This document shows, one piece after another, positions 11,613 to 23,836 of a stretch of 64,000 nucleotides of DNA (positions are counted from its first letter, which is position 1; every line of letters starts with the position of its first letter). The DNA is from Erodium maritimum (taxonomy: Eukaryota > Streptophyta > Magnoliopsida > Geraniales > Geraniaceae). A program made the position numbers and the translations under genes. The notes under the pieces were generated by a model. That model did no database searches. It was not told the origin of the DNA and was given only the letters and a program-made list of their open reading frames with translations. The DNA is taken from contig OY997590.1 in assembly GCA_963921825.1 (NCBI GenBank), positions 43,727,039-43,791,038 on the forward strand, given 5' to 3'.

Positions 11613-11975
11613 TGTTAGATTAATTCTCTAAATGATATCATATAGTTTATGATCAATGTATATTGGTCCAAATGCCAAAGTGTGTGATGTTTCACATATA
11701 ACATTTTCTCTTCTCACACCTATTGATGGATAGTTGTGATGGTTTAGAAAATTGTTATTTAAGTCATGTTGGCCCCCAAGTCCACATACAATCTGATATT
11801 TTCTCATACACCATCTAGAGAGACAGATAAAGAGTGGGAGGACTTGAAAGATCAAAGGCTTTCGATCTTCAAAGGTTCTTATTTAAGGAAAGAAATGGCT
11901 AGAGGTAAGTGATCGCATTTCCACGTTATTAATGCTTGAAACATGTTTGTTTGACAACATGATTATGTGCTTACA
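11613..11975 (+). repeat. 5' LTR of the decayed copia element
   Basis: 363 bp with TG...CA ends, followed two bases later by a tRNA-Met-type primer site. It begins directly against Athila-type LTR sequence, which suggests insertion into that LTR, but no left-right target duplication can be matched. Confidence 0.65.
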
Positions 11976-12304
11976 GTTGGTATCGGAGCATGTTAATTCT
12001 CTGCCTTGTTTTTGTTTTTGTTTTTTCAAGTTTATGCAATTGTTGGATTTTGTTTATTTTGCATGATTCTTGTGTTTTGTTATAAAAATCATTTGGAAAT
12101 TAGATTTTTATAAGTTATGGGCTTTAAAACGATTTTTTGATGTCTTATTGAGGGAGAACCGTTCGGGTCTGGTTTGGGTTTGAACTGGGTCATTTTTGAC
12201 CCGGCTAGAGGTTAAAGATGAAGTTGACCCGTATTCAGGTCATTGACCGGATCATGAGCCGGGTCTGGGTCGGGTAATGGATATGGGTCTGGGTTTCTTA
12301 TTAA

Positions 12305-12546
12305 AAAAATAAACTCTATGGAAATGAAACCCAGGTGGTGTCCTAGTGTCAGTACAAGTGTTTCCGATGGGCTAAGGTTCTTATTATCTGCTTTTTAAGT
12401 TACAGAAACATATTAAAGAAGTGTTCTAGGTTTATTACAGAAGTATTGTTGGAAAAACAAAATAAAACTTACATGCGGAGACTTGAACCTTGGACATGCT
12501 GAACGCTAGAAAAGCCCCTTAGCACTGAGCTAGAGTCAATTTCAGT
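12305..12546 (-). mobile_element. Probable tRNA-derived SINE
   Basis: On the minus strand it shows an A-box-like TAGCTCAGTGCTAAGGG (about 12517-12533) and, about 34 bases on, a B-box-like GGTTCAAGTCTCC (about 12482-12494). Together these are the internal RNA polymerase III promoter layout of a tRNA. An unrelated body follows and ends in an A/T-rich tail near 12305. No cloverleaf or target duplication could be confirmed, so this is a SINE candidate and not a tRNA gene. Confidence 0.4.
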
Positions 12547-12676
12547 TGATCCAGCTCATTAGAACTTATGTATTCTATAAGCAGCTCAACTTGATCTTTT
12601 TTGCCCCAAATTTTCATTTCTTTAATGATAGTTATCTTGTTAATACTGATTCATGTATGCACTATTATTTATTTAA

Positions 12677-12916
12677 GGGTAAACTACAAATACTTACTCC
12701 AAACTTGTAGCGTTTAACTGATACTTACCATAAAGTTTTTTTTAAGTGATACCTACTCAGATGTTTAGTTATATAATAAATAGCCCAAGTCGTCAGCTAA
12801 AATGACGAAAATACCCTCAACTATAGTTCAATAATTATTTAAAAAATCACTTTTGTTATATATATATATATAGTTACTTATTAAATCACTTTATAATAGG
12901 GATTTGTAATTTACCC
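12677..12916. mobile_element. Mutator-like MITE, 240 bp, 9-bp target duplication
   Basis: Starts GGGTAAACTACAAATAC and ends GGGATTTGTAATTTACCC, so the ends are inverted repeats. TTTATTTAA is duplicated exactly at 12668-12676 and 12917-12925. Nine-base duplications are characteristic of Mutator-type elements. There is no coding capacity. It is the same family as the element 43 bp downstream and is inserted in the copia leader. Confidence 0.85.
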
Positions 12917-12959
12917 TTTATTTAAAGAGTAGCCACATCATCTTTCAATTTATAATAAA

Positions 12960-13384
12960 GGGTAAATTACAAATATCTGCCTCAAACTTGTAACGTTTAA
13001 CCGATACTTACCCTAAAGTTTTTTTTAACTGATACATACTCAGATGTTTAGCTATATAACAAATAGCCCAAGCTGTCAGCTAAAATGACGAAAATGCCCT
13101 CAGTGATTTTTTAAATATTTTTTTAAAAATAAAAATGAAGTGATTTTTTAAATAAAACTGAAGTGATTTAATAAGTACATATATACACCTAACAAAAGTG
13201 ATTTTTTAAATAATTTTTTAAAATAATTACTGAAGTGTAATTGAGGGTACTTTCGTCATTTTAGCTAACAACTTGGGCTATTTGTTATATAACTAAACAT
13301 CTGAGTAGGTATCAGTTAAAAAAAACTTTCGGGTAGGTATCAGTTAAACGCTACAAGTTTGGGGTAGGTATTTGTAGTTTACCC
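12960..13384. mobile_element. Mutator-like MITE, 425 bp, 9-bp target duplication
   Basis: Starts GGGTAAATTACAAATATC and ends GTATTTGTAGTTTACCC. The two arms are inverted repeats of roughly 180 bp that share phrases such as GATGTTTAGCTATATAAC and AAATGACGAAAATGCCCTC. TATAATAAA is duplicated exactly at 12951-12959 and 13385-13393. It is the longer sibling of 12677-12916 and has no ORF. Confidence 0.88.
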
Positions 13385-16300
13385 TATAATAAATGCATAT
13401 TAATTGGATCATTAAAATTGTGGTTAATTATATCGGATTTAATAGAATCGACCCCACGTGGTATTTTATTAAACTCTATATAATTGATTAGAATAAAATA
13501 TCAAATTATATTTCGTAATCTACTAATAGGAATTAGGAAAGGAACATGATTTTGACAGTTTATTGATTGTTTTGTGTGATGTTCTATTTGTGTATGACTT
13601 TAGCCCACAAGCAAGTTGTACATCGATAGATACATTTTGATGCTTTTGTTTGTAAAACATGATAGTTAGTCTCATTTATGTTTTTCTTTTGTACTATGAA
13701 TATAATGTTTGCAGCATCGAATTCTTTGAATATCAATGATCTCAAAGTTGAGGTTCCTATGTTGAACGACGATAACTATTACGTTTGTAGAAAGAGGATA
13801 CTCCTTGCTATAAGGGTGGCTGACATGGACTATGTTACCCGTAAGGATGAGCCACCGACCTTAGATAATGCTAATAAAGAAAGTGAGATCCATGAAAAGT
13901 GGGAGAAGTCTAACTGACTCTCTGTCATGTTCATTAAGACTCACATATGTGCTGGAATAAGAGGCTCGGTTGAGAAGCATGGAAATGCTCGTTCTCTTCT
14001 GGCAGCGATTGATGAGCAATTCCAGACTTCTGATAAGTCACTTGCTAGTACCCTTATAGGACGTTTCTCATCTGTGAAGCTTACTGGTCTTGGTGGTGTG
14101 CGTGAGCACATCATGAAAATGAGGGACATTGCGGAAAAACTGAAGACATTGGAGATTGAGGTGTTTGACACCTTCTTGGTACATTACGTACTGAATACTC
14201 TTCCCCATCAATTCGGACCTTTTAAAATATCTTACAACACACATAAGGATAAATGGTCAATGGATGAACTTATGACATGTGTGTTCAAGAGGAAAGCCGA
14301 TTGATGATGGAGCATGGAGAGATTGTAATGTTGGCACCACACAAGAAGGGGAAATGGCATCCCAAGGAAAAAAGGAAAGAGGAAAATACCCATTCAAGGC
14401 GGAATTAAGAAGGAATCTAGGTGTTGCTTCTGTAAAAAGAAGGGGAACATGAAGAAGGATTGTCCAAAATTCCGCATGTGGCTACGTATCCCTTATTTGT
14501 TATGAATCCAATGTGGCTGATGTTCATGTTAACGCATGCTGGATTGACTCCGATTCTTCAATCCATGTTTCAACATTGATGCAGGAAATGAAACACCTGC
14601 GGAAACCAGCGGGAATTGAGCGATGCATTTATTCGGGAAACAAAATGCGCTCAGTTGTTAAATATGTTAGAATGTGACAAATAACATTATCTAGTGGTTA
14701 TATAGTAACTTTGCATGATAGATTCTATGTACCTGGTTTTTCTAGGAATATAATATCTATATCTAGATTATTGTCTTTTAGCTATGCCTTTGAATTCCGT
14801 AATACATCTATAAATTTATTTAATAAATTTGATGTTGTTGGAAATTGCATTTTGTGAAATGGTTTATTTATGATGAATGTTCAAAGTAACTCCACTAACA
14901 CAGTTGTGCATATTGAAACTGGCACAAAATGATGCATTGAAAATGAGGAATCTAATATGTTGTGGCATCGGAGATTGGGACATATCTCAAAGGATAGAAT
15001 CAAGAGATTAGTAAAAGATGGAGTACTTGGTACTCTAGACTTAGCTGATTTCGAGGTTTGTGTGGATTGCATAAAAGGAAAGCAAACCAAGATATCCAAG
15101 AAAGGTGGACACAAAAGTTTCGAGTTACTTGAAATCATCCATATAGATTTTTGTTGTCCCGACATGGATATGCAAAGTGCTCCGAAATACTTCATCTCCT
15201 TCATTGATGATTTATCACGGTACATGTATGTCTATATGCTTCACCACAAAAGTGAAGCATTAGACGTATTTAAGATTTCCAAAGCAGAAGTTGAAAATAA
15301 ATGTGAGAAGAAAATCAAGATTGTCAGGAGTGACAGAGGAGGAGAGTACTACGGTAGATACACCGAAGGAAGTCAAACACCGGGTCCATTCGCTAAGTTT
15401 CTTCAGGAGCATGGAATAGTTGCTCAATACGCCAATCCAGGATCTCCTAGTGAGAATGGTGTAGCTGAAATAAGAAATCGGACCTTGATAGATATGGTGA
15501 GGAGTATGCGTAGTAATGCGAATCTCCCATTATTCTTGTGGACTAATGCGCTGAAGACGTCTGTGTACATAGTAAATTGTGTTCCAACCAAGTCTATTTA
15601 AAAGACAGCTTTTGAATTATTCAAAGTTTGGAAACCGAGTTTGTACCATGTACGCGTATGGGGATGCCCGTCTGAAGTGAGGATTTACAATCCACAAGAA
15701 AAGAAACTGGATCCTATGACCCCTAGCGGTTATTTTGTTTGATTTGTGGAATGATCCAAGGGATACAGATTTATTGCCCATCTCAAAGCACCAGGATTGT
15801 GGAATCAAGAAATGCAAACTTTTTTTGAGAATGATTTGATCAGTGGGACGAATCGATTGCAAAGCTCAAATTCTAAAACTATTATTGAGCAACCTCCTAC
15901 ATCAATCGATCAAATTGTTCTTGTTAGAAATCAACCTTAAATTGAGATTGAACAACTTCCACATGTTGATAATGATCTAGTAGATCAAGTTGTTCAAGAA
16001 GAACCTTTGGTCAATGAACAACCAATTGGTCAACCTGATCCTCGGGAAAATGTTGATCCAACATTAAGAAGATATCGTAGAATGAGAAAATCAGTAATCC
16101 ATGGGGATTACTATGTGTATCTACAAGAATCGGACTTCAATGTTGGAGCCGAAAATGACCGTGAGACCTTCTCACAAGCTATGAGTTGTAATGAGTCAAA
16201 TTTATGGTATGATGCTATGAATGATGAAATGAATTCAATGACATCAAATAAAGTCCGGGACCTTGTTGAGTTACCTAAAGTGGCGAAAGACATTGGGTGT

Positions 16301-16915
16301 AAATGGGTCTTTAAGACCAAGAGAGACTCATCAAGTAACATCGAAAGATATAAGGCTCGACTTGTTGCCAAAGGGTTCAACCAAAAAGAAGGAATCGATT
16401 ACAAGGAAACTTTTTCCCCTATATCAAAGAAAGATTCCCTTCATGTCATCATGGCATTAGTTGCATATATTGACTTAGAGTTACACCAGATGGACGTAAG
16501 AATAGCATTTCTAAACGGAGAATTAGAGGAAGAAGTGTTCATGAAACAACCCGAAGGATTCCCTTCTAGTAGTGGTGATCACTTGGTTTGTAAGCTTAAA
16601 AGATCAATATACGGTTTGAAACAAGCCTCACGTCAATAGTATTTGAAGTTCCGTGATGTTATTTCTTCATTCGGGTTCGAAGAAAACATTATGGATAATT
16701 GTATATACCAGAAGGTTAGTGGGAGCAAGACTTGTTTCTTGATTTTATACGTTGATGACATCTTACTTGCAAGTAATAATAGGGATATGGTATATGAGGT
16801 GAACCAATTTCTTTCCCGAAACTTTGATATGAAAGATTTAGGCGATGCATCTTACGTCATTGGGATAAAGATACATCGTGATAAATCGCTAGGCACTCTG
16901 GGTATGTCTTAAGAG

Positions 16916-17739
16916 CAGTGTTGTAAAAATCGCTAGGCGCCAATCGGGCGGCGAGGGGTCTTAGGCGCTAGGCGGGGATTAATCGGATGTGTATTTTTTT
17001 ATTATTAATAAATATAGATTATCAAATTTAATATTATACTATATGAAAATATTAAGAAAATTAAAGATTATATATATATATAAGATAAACTTTACACCAA
17101 CTAAAACATGTATATATATAGTCTGAAAATATCATATCATCCTCAAAATCAATATAAATAAATATGATTTGACAAAAAAAATATCAATAAGGTGATTTGA
17201 ACTCAAGACCTAACACTTGATTAAAATGTCCACAACCAACTCAACTAGCACAATTTAATAGTAATGTTTAGTTTGTAAAGTATAAATATTGATATAACAT
17301 GGAAGTATTTCAAACTAACCATTTCAAAGTCCCACATCGCCCAAGTTTCACTAACACTCTCTTCTTTTCTTCTATAAAAGTCTATCCCTTGTACCAACAA
17401 CTAATCACTTAATTCTTAACTAATTTTGGGCTCCATCTTTTTTGGGGCTCAACTTTGGTAACGAATTAAAAAAGAAGGTTCAAGTTGTAGCCTTTTATTA
17501 GTTTAAATTTTTTCGTTTTTTTTTGGGCTCGGTGTGATTGGGTCGATTAACCGGCGATTGGGCCGATTAATCGGCCAAGTCGCCGATTAACTGCGTTGAA
17601 TCGGGTTGGGCCGCCCGACCCATAAAAAATCGGGCGCCATTGCCCATTTGGGCGCCTAGGCGGGCGCCCAACCATCGGGTTTCTTTTTTAGTGACACACT
17701 GTGTTTCTTTTTTAATTAAACTTCTGCTTTACATGCCTT
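16916..17739. mobile_element. hAT-like non-autonomous DNA transposon inserted in copia pol
   Basis: CTTAAGAG flanks it on both sides (16908-16915 and 17740-17747), an 8-bp duplication as made by hAT elements. The inserted sequence begins CAGTGTTGTAAAAATCGC and is rich in GGCGCCTAGGCG-type phrases near both ends, a pattern common in plant MITEs. An inner end GTGACACACTG at about 17690-17700 inversely resembles the start, with about 40 bp more before the duplicated target. The outer right end is therefore imperfect. There is no transposase. Confidence 0.75.
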
Positions 17740-18600
17740 CTTAAGAGACATACATTAACAAAGTCTTGGAAAGATTTCAGATGAAAGATTGTTCACCTAA
17801 TGTAGCTCCCATTGTGAGAAGTGACAAGTTTGCTTGAACCAATGGCCGAAAAAATGACATGGAAAGAGAAAAAAAAATGAGAAACATTCCTTATGCTTCA
17901 GCTGTTGGAAGCTTGATGTATTCACAAGTCTGTATATACCTGATATTGCATTCATTGTTGGAATGTTGGGAAGATATCAAAGTAATCCGGGCAACGAACA
18001 TTGGAAAGTTGCAAAGAAGGTACTACGATACCTAAAGGGGACTCGAGATTACATGATGGTATACAGGCGAACGGAAAATTTGGAAGCAATCGACTATTGC
18101 GATTCAGACTTCGCTGATTGTGTTGATTCACGGAAATCAACTTTTGGTTACATCTTTATGTTGGCCGGTGGAGCTGTGCCATGGAGAAGTGCCAAATAGT
18201 CCTTGACTGCTACTTTTACCATGGAAGCCGAGTTCGTGTCCTGCTTCGAGGCTACTTCTCATGGTGTATGGCTTAAGAGTTTCATTTTTGAGCTTCGGGT
18301 AATGGATTATATCAACAGACCCCTGAAGTTGTATTATGACAATTCAGGTGCTGTCTTCATGGCTAAGAACAACAAAAGTGAAAGTCGAAATAAATATATA
18401 GACATAAAGTACTTGGCTGTAAGAGAGCGTGTGAAAGACAAAGTGGTTATCATTGAGCATATCAATACAGACTTGATGATAGCAAATCATCTGACTAAAG
18501 GCATGCCACCAAGAAAATTTGAGGATCATGTTAAGAGTATGAGACTTGGTTTTTATTTGTAAACTTTTTGTTATTAGAACGGTGTTTGTCTTTTGAAACT

Positions 18601-18891
18601 CTTGTTATAGTGATGTTTTATTATTTACCCACACCAATTAGTTAGGCTTATACAAATATTGACCCAAATATATGTCTTAAATTTGGAAGCCCATATATTG
18701 GGTTTTAAAATTACCCAACATCTTATCTTTTTGACCATCCTATAAAAAAAACCATCCTTAGTTGGTTACTACTCAAAGATGTTTACTCATATTATGATGA
18801 CTTTTACCATTGTTTGTTTAGTACCTACATGTAGTATTCCTAACCAAACGATGTATTAGCTTTGCACGTGACTATTTTTCGTTTAGCCTTA
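18601..18891. other. Unassigned AT-rich spacer
   Basis: It lies between the end of the copia RNase H region and the reversed copia LTR. I see no ORF and no terminal repeat, and no match to the copia 5' LTR at 11613. It could be a diverged 3' end of either neighbour. Confidence 0.5.
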
Positions 18892-20101
18892 ATCCTTGTC
18901 TTGCTTACTTAGTACTAATTAATCAAGACTTGATTAATTAGTTCCATGGGCCTTGGTTGCATGGGCCTTTCATGGGCCTCTTGGAACATGGCCCGTGGCC
19001 ATTTCCAACGAGGTCCCGTGATTCGCTCATCGCCTCCATGCCTTCCATACCGGAAATGTCCAACATTATCCGACGCGATCAATCCCAAGACTCCAAGCCT
19101 TGTCTCGATCTGTGAAGTCCTATTCACTTACGGGCACATGACCCAAAACCCAGTTTTGGTCATGTCCCGAGACAACTCCCTTTTGGCCATTCTCCATAAA
19201 TGTGTCAATGAGTTTCATCCTCCGGTGTGACCCTTAGGTTTATGCATGTTAATAGATCAACGTAAAATCCCATTTTACTTGATCCTATTTAAGTGGCAAC
19301 TAACGAGACTTTAGTATTGCCTGACACTACATAACGAATCGACCCTGTCGATTCTAACCTTTCCGTCGTCCCTGTCATTATCCTTTTATCTCCGATATCC
19401 TGATTGAGATAAGGCATAGAGCCGTCATCCTTATTATTCTCAATCACCGTTCCTTGATATGTGAGATGACTGAAGATATGATACCCAGTATCATGTGCAT
19501 GGCCATGCTATTCTTCCAATCACTCTCGATCAAGTGGCCGAGAACCGATATCTTTCCCATACCTTAGTATGAGGGATAAATCCCTTAGCCGTCTTTCGTG
19601 TCACTCATGTAGCCCGTCCCCAAGCCAATCCTGGCGTTATGGAAGCCCTGTTACGGACAACGTTAGACTCAGGTCAAACTCAGTTGTTGACTACATAGCG
19701 ATCATAAAGACTCCTTGGTCTAAGGATACATGACAAGCTACAACACTGAATATGTTCATGACTTAATCTATGGCACATATTCAGGGCGGGTCGTCCAATA
19801 TCATGTCCCACATGATATCTATGATCAGACTCCGGAATCCCATTCCAATGACTAACAGAACGTAAGCCATAAAGAGCCATCTTTCATACTAGTCGCTTCT
19901 AGTGAAGCTTTGTTGACTAGGGACCCATCGAGTGTGATCTATCTCGATCTATGGTTCTATTCGCATGGTGGGCATAGATCAGAGCACACATCGATATATT
20001 ACTCCAACACATAAGTAATATAAAGCCGCTTTAATTTTATTGCTAACGATGATATATACATTTGGACATTTAGGATTGAATTACGGGCACTAAGACTAAC
20101 A
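18892..20101 (-). repeat. Reversed copia LTR (family of 23837-38174), partial
   Basis: The reverse complement of this segment starts TGTTAGTCTTAGTGCCCG at 20101 and follows the LTR at 29780-30990 almost base for base, through TAATCAAGTCTTGATTAATTA near 18920. After AAGGATTAAGG the match to the family LTRs stops (about 18892). At 20101 it abuts gypsy LTR sequence at TACGAATCCCGC, which is continuous in the intact copy at 39366. This marks the insertion point in the gypsy LTR. The remainder of this copia copy is not in the window. The small coding frames inside are LTR artefacts that recur in every copy. Confidence 0.85.
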
Positions 20102-21238
20102 TACGAATCCCGCTCAAGACTTGAAACACAACAAGATAAGGGGTGAGCTTTCGCTCAGTAGGAAAAGTAGTTAAGGTTATGAACATTAGTTCGTTACCAC
20201 GGGTAACCGTCTAATTAGGGCATACTAGCCGGGCATAACTACTAACAACGTTCCCGGGATTTACCAATCACCACAGAGTCTCATGAGGCCGTAGCCACAC
20301 TTAAAAGAAATGCACACAACCAAATATCGGGCAAGTAGCACACAGCAGAAAAGACACAATATCAACACGACAGTTCCCAACATCAACGACTATCACAACA
20401 CGTCCCATTTAGATCGTACCGGAAAACACAACATCGGTCCCAATATCTTCTCGTCACACAGAATCGGGGTAACATCCCAGATCGGAAATCCCTTAGTCGG
20501 ACGTCTTCGCGTCACACAGAATCGGGGCCTCGCGCATAACGGACCGGCACATACCTCGGTCGTACGCCTTCCCGGACCACAAAGCATCGGAGTATTCGTT
20601 AAACCGTCCTCGCCCTCGATACTCTACACCAGCATACTCTCTCAGTGTAAGTATCAGGCCGGACCCACCTCCCCTTGGAACACACAACAAGAGAATAATA
20701 CGCATCACAAAGCCATACTGCGACCACGGTATACCAACCGAGCCAACTCACCATAACACACAAATCGGTCTATCACTCACCCGATCATATCACAATCAAG
20801 GATTCACATCACATCAAACACGGCACACTCGCCCACACATAGCCACAACATGCTACACCGAGTATATCTTAACCCGTTTCTTATTCTTATCGACACTAAG
20901 TCACACATCATGCATCTCAATCAAAGATCATGGCATCAACCAACACGCAAACCTAAGGCTCGACATGGCCATTCTACCAGCACGACAATTTCCCAAGAAT
21001 TGAAAGAGATTAAACTAGTTAATCACATCCTACATGCACGCTAAGACTCGTCCGGTTATTAATGTAATTGAAAACGGCTATTCTAGTGAATCACATCCTA
21101 TATTTGAACTAGGACCTTTCCGGTTATTATTATTAACATACATGCGTACTAGTAACTTTCCGTAATTAAACCGGTATTCGCTACGTTCCCTACCTCAAAA
21201 GAAACAACGAGCAACTCCTAGCTGCTGACGTCCTGGCT
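20102..21238 (-). repeat. Gypsy LTR segment, probable partner of the LTR at 39128
   Basis: Matches 39366-40505 along its whole length, with about 49 differences in 1137 bp counted by eye (roughly 4 percent). It contains the TGAGCTTTCGCTCA hairpin (about 20143-20156). On the right it meets RT sequence of the same minus-strand gypsy element, so it is most simply the 3' LTR of a broken copy. If it is the true partner, 4 percent suggests about 2-3 million years at commonly assumed plant rates. Confidence 0.7.
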
Positions 21239-23836
21239 CACAGTACACATCATATCCGACCCCACGCTCCGGCACTATCAACACGAGCGCGATGGTCAAA
21301 GGAGCCTTCAGCTCGGTAAAGGAGTGCTCACACTCATCAGTCCAAAAAAACTCAGGTCCCTTGCGTGTCAAGACAGTCATCGGCGCGCCCAAACGTGAGA
21401 AGTCCTGGACGAACCGTATATAGTACCCTGCCAAGCCTAGGAAGCTGCGGATCTCGAAGACACTCTTGGGCCGTGCCCACTTCGAGACCGCGTCGATCTT
21501 CGCCGGATCGACGAGTATACCCTCTCGGGACACAACATGCCTGAGGAACTTCAACTCGGCGAGCCAGAACTCGCACTTCTCTAGGTTGCCGTACAGCTGG
21601 TGCGTACGCAACAATGTCAACACCGTCCTCGGGTGCTCCACATGTGCCTCCTCACTAGGCGAATAAATCAGTATGTCATCTACGAACACCTCGACAAACT
21701 GATCCAGGTAGGGTCGGAAGATTCCGTTCATCAGATCCATGAACGCTGCAGGCGCGTTCGTCAACCCGAACGGCATGTCCAGGAACTCGTAGTGCCCATA
21801 CCGAGTCCTAAATGCGGTCTTCTCCATATCCTCATCCCGAACCCTCAACTGATAGTACCCCGATCGAAGATCAATCTTCGAGAAGCACTTCGCTCCTCTC
21901 AGATGATCAAACAGGTCATCGATCCTCGGCATCGGATAACGGTTCTTCAATGTAACCCGGTTCAACTTCCGGTAATCAATGCACATCCTCAACGCTCCAC
22001 CCTTTTTCTTCACGAAAAGGGAGGGTGCTCCCCACGACGAAGCACTCGGTCGGATGAAACCCTTCTCCCGAAGCTCCTCGAGTTGTCACTTCAACTTGAC
22101 CAACTCGGCTGGTGCAAACTGATACAGGGCCATAGAGATCGGCGTCGTAGCCGGGATCAAGTCGATCCTAAACTCCACCTCGCGCCAGCGTTAATCCTGA
22201 CAGCTCCTCCGGAAAGACCTCCGGGAACTCGCACACCACTCTCGGTAGCTCTCTACTCTGCACGGTCTCCGTCTCATCTCCCACAGTCAACGCAGACAAG
22301 AGAACTCCACTCTTACTGCCCAAAACGCAAGTGACGATCGTGTCGCCTGATACTACGGTCACCTACCGATGATAACAATCGATCGACGCCCGATACCTCG
22401 TCATCCAGTATATCCCCAAGATCACATCAAACGCCGTCATGTCCAGCACAAGCAAATCACCATAAAACAGACAATCAGCCGCTCTGATCTCACAAGCCCG
22501 ACAAACTATACTCAAGACTACCTCTCCCGTAACAGGGGTGTCAAGACATAAAGGTCTACTCAGAAACTCCACCCTCAACCCTAACATACGAGCAAAAGAA
22601 GAAGAGATGAAAGAATGAGATGCTCCCGTATCAAACAAGAAAGATGCCCATGAATTATAAAGCAAGCACGTACCCTGTGCAGCCTCATGGTCGGCGTGAC
22701 GTCCCTCAGCCCTAGAGTCGGTGACAGCGTACACCCGACCCTGCTGTGCCGGAGGTCCGCCTCTCGGAGGTTCTAGAAGCGCCGCCTGCTGCATGGCTCT
22801 CTACCTCGACGCTGGCGTGCTCGCTGCCTGCCTCAGAGCTCTCTGCGTCTGAGCCTGACGCTGCTGGAATTGTGGCGACTGCCCAGTCTATGACTGTTGT
22901 GGTCGCGGGACCGACACCTCCGAAAACCGATCTGGGCACCTAGAAGCGAAGTGTCCTAGCCGACCACACCGGTGACAAAGTAGTGGCCCGGCACTCGACC
23001 CCTCCTCAGGTCTACCCGTCGGATGGTCTACTGGTCCGCTGCTCCCCGTACAATCTCGAGCCATGTGAGCCGGTCGCCCCCATTCGTAGCACGCGCGCCC
23101 TGACACAGAGGGTCCAACAGAAGCCACCGACCCGACCTGTCGCGGTCCTCTCAACGGTGTCTAAGACAGAAACGATCCTGAGGTCCTCTACCTCCTCGGA
23201 TCCCGAGTCTTAGATGGCCTCAGGGAACTGGTTGGTCTCGGCCTGACCTCCCGCACTCTAGCTGACTCACGGAAGCGTCGATCCATAGTCAAGGCCTGCT
23301 CTACCAGGCCCGAAAACACCTGGGTCCTCAAAACAGCGACCCGATCCGCGATCGTAGGGCGAAGCCCTCCCTCGAAACGTCGGCAGCAGAGAGCCACCGT
23401 CTGAACCATCTCCTGAGCAAAACGAGACAGGGAGGTGAACCTCGCCTCGTACTCGGACAATGATAGTCCCTCCTGTCGCAGCTCCAGAAACTGCTGATGT
23501 CTATTGTCCAGTACAGACTAAGCAAAGTACTGCTCGAGAAAACACTGTCTGAACAACGCAAAGTCGTCTCCCACTCGCGCCTGCTCGCGCCGCCACCAGT
23601 GGTAGGCCTCTCCCTCCAGATGGAAAGCTTAGAAAGACACTCTCAGGCTATCGCTCAGAATCCCGGATGTATCCAGGTTGCGGGTGATCCGCTCCAGCCA
23701 CCACTCGGCGGCCTCGGGGTCTGGCTCCCTGGAAAACACAGGTATGCCTAGCATGCGGAAGTCTCGCAGCGCCTGTGCAGTGTGGCTGTCGACCTGAGTA
23801 GGTCCCTCGGTGGTTGCTGCAGTGGCAGCAGGTGGA
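21239..23836 (-). mobile_element. Ty3/gypsy element, inner part: gag, zinc knuckles, protease and RT
   Basis: Minus-strand order from the right: gag core (about 23190-23836), two CCHC knuckles (CYEWGRPAHMARDC and CHRCGRLGHFASRC, about 22940-23080), retropepsin (about 22363-22700, with LFDTGASHSF) and reverse transcriptase (21195-22013, with [25 protein letters not shown] and the catalytic FVDDILIYS). This is a standard Ty3/gypsy layout. RNase H, integrase and chromodomain are not seen. It is a broken fossil with several interruptions. The gag start lies on the other side of the copia insertion, at 38175-38409. Confidence 0.88.

Larger units (their letters stand above)
11613..18600 (+). mobile_element. 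Ty1/copia retrotransposon, decayed, carrying several later insertions
   Basis: Parts in order: 5' LTR 11613-11975 (TGTTAGATTA...GCTTACA), primer site TGGTATCGGAGC (11978-11989), leader, gag (about 13700-14310, with DEQFQTSDKSLASTLIGRF), a knuckle and protease region (about 14400-14700), the GAG-pre-integrase and integrase core (14957-15600, with LWHRRLGHIS, FIDDLSRYMY and SDRGGEYYGRY), RT (about 16200-16912, with LYVDDILLAS) and RNase H (about 17960-18560, with a YDNSGAVFMAKN segment). No 3' LTR is recognisable after 18560. The order integrase before RT makes it copia. It is a broken fossil with many interruptions; age is not measurable from one LTR. A SINE-like element, two MITEs and a DNA transposon sit inside it. 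Confidence 0.85.

Noticed and set aside
20310-20756. 148-residue frame
   Set aside because: Inside a gypsy LTR; the counterpart copy at 39576-40000 does not keep the frame.
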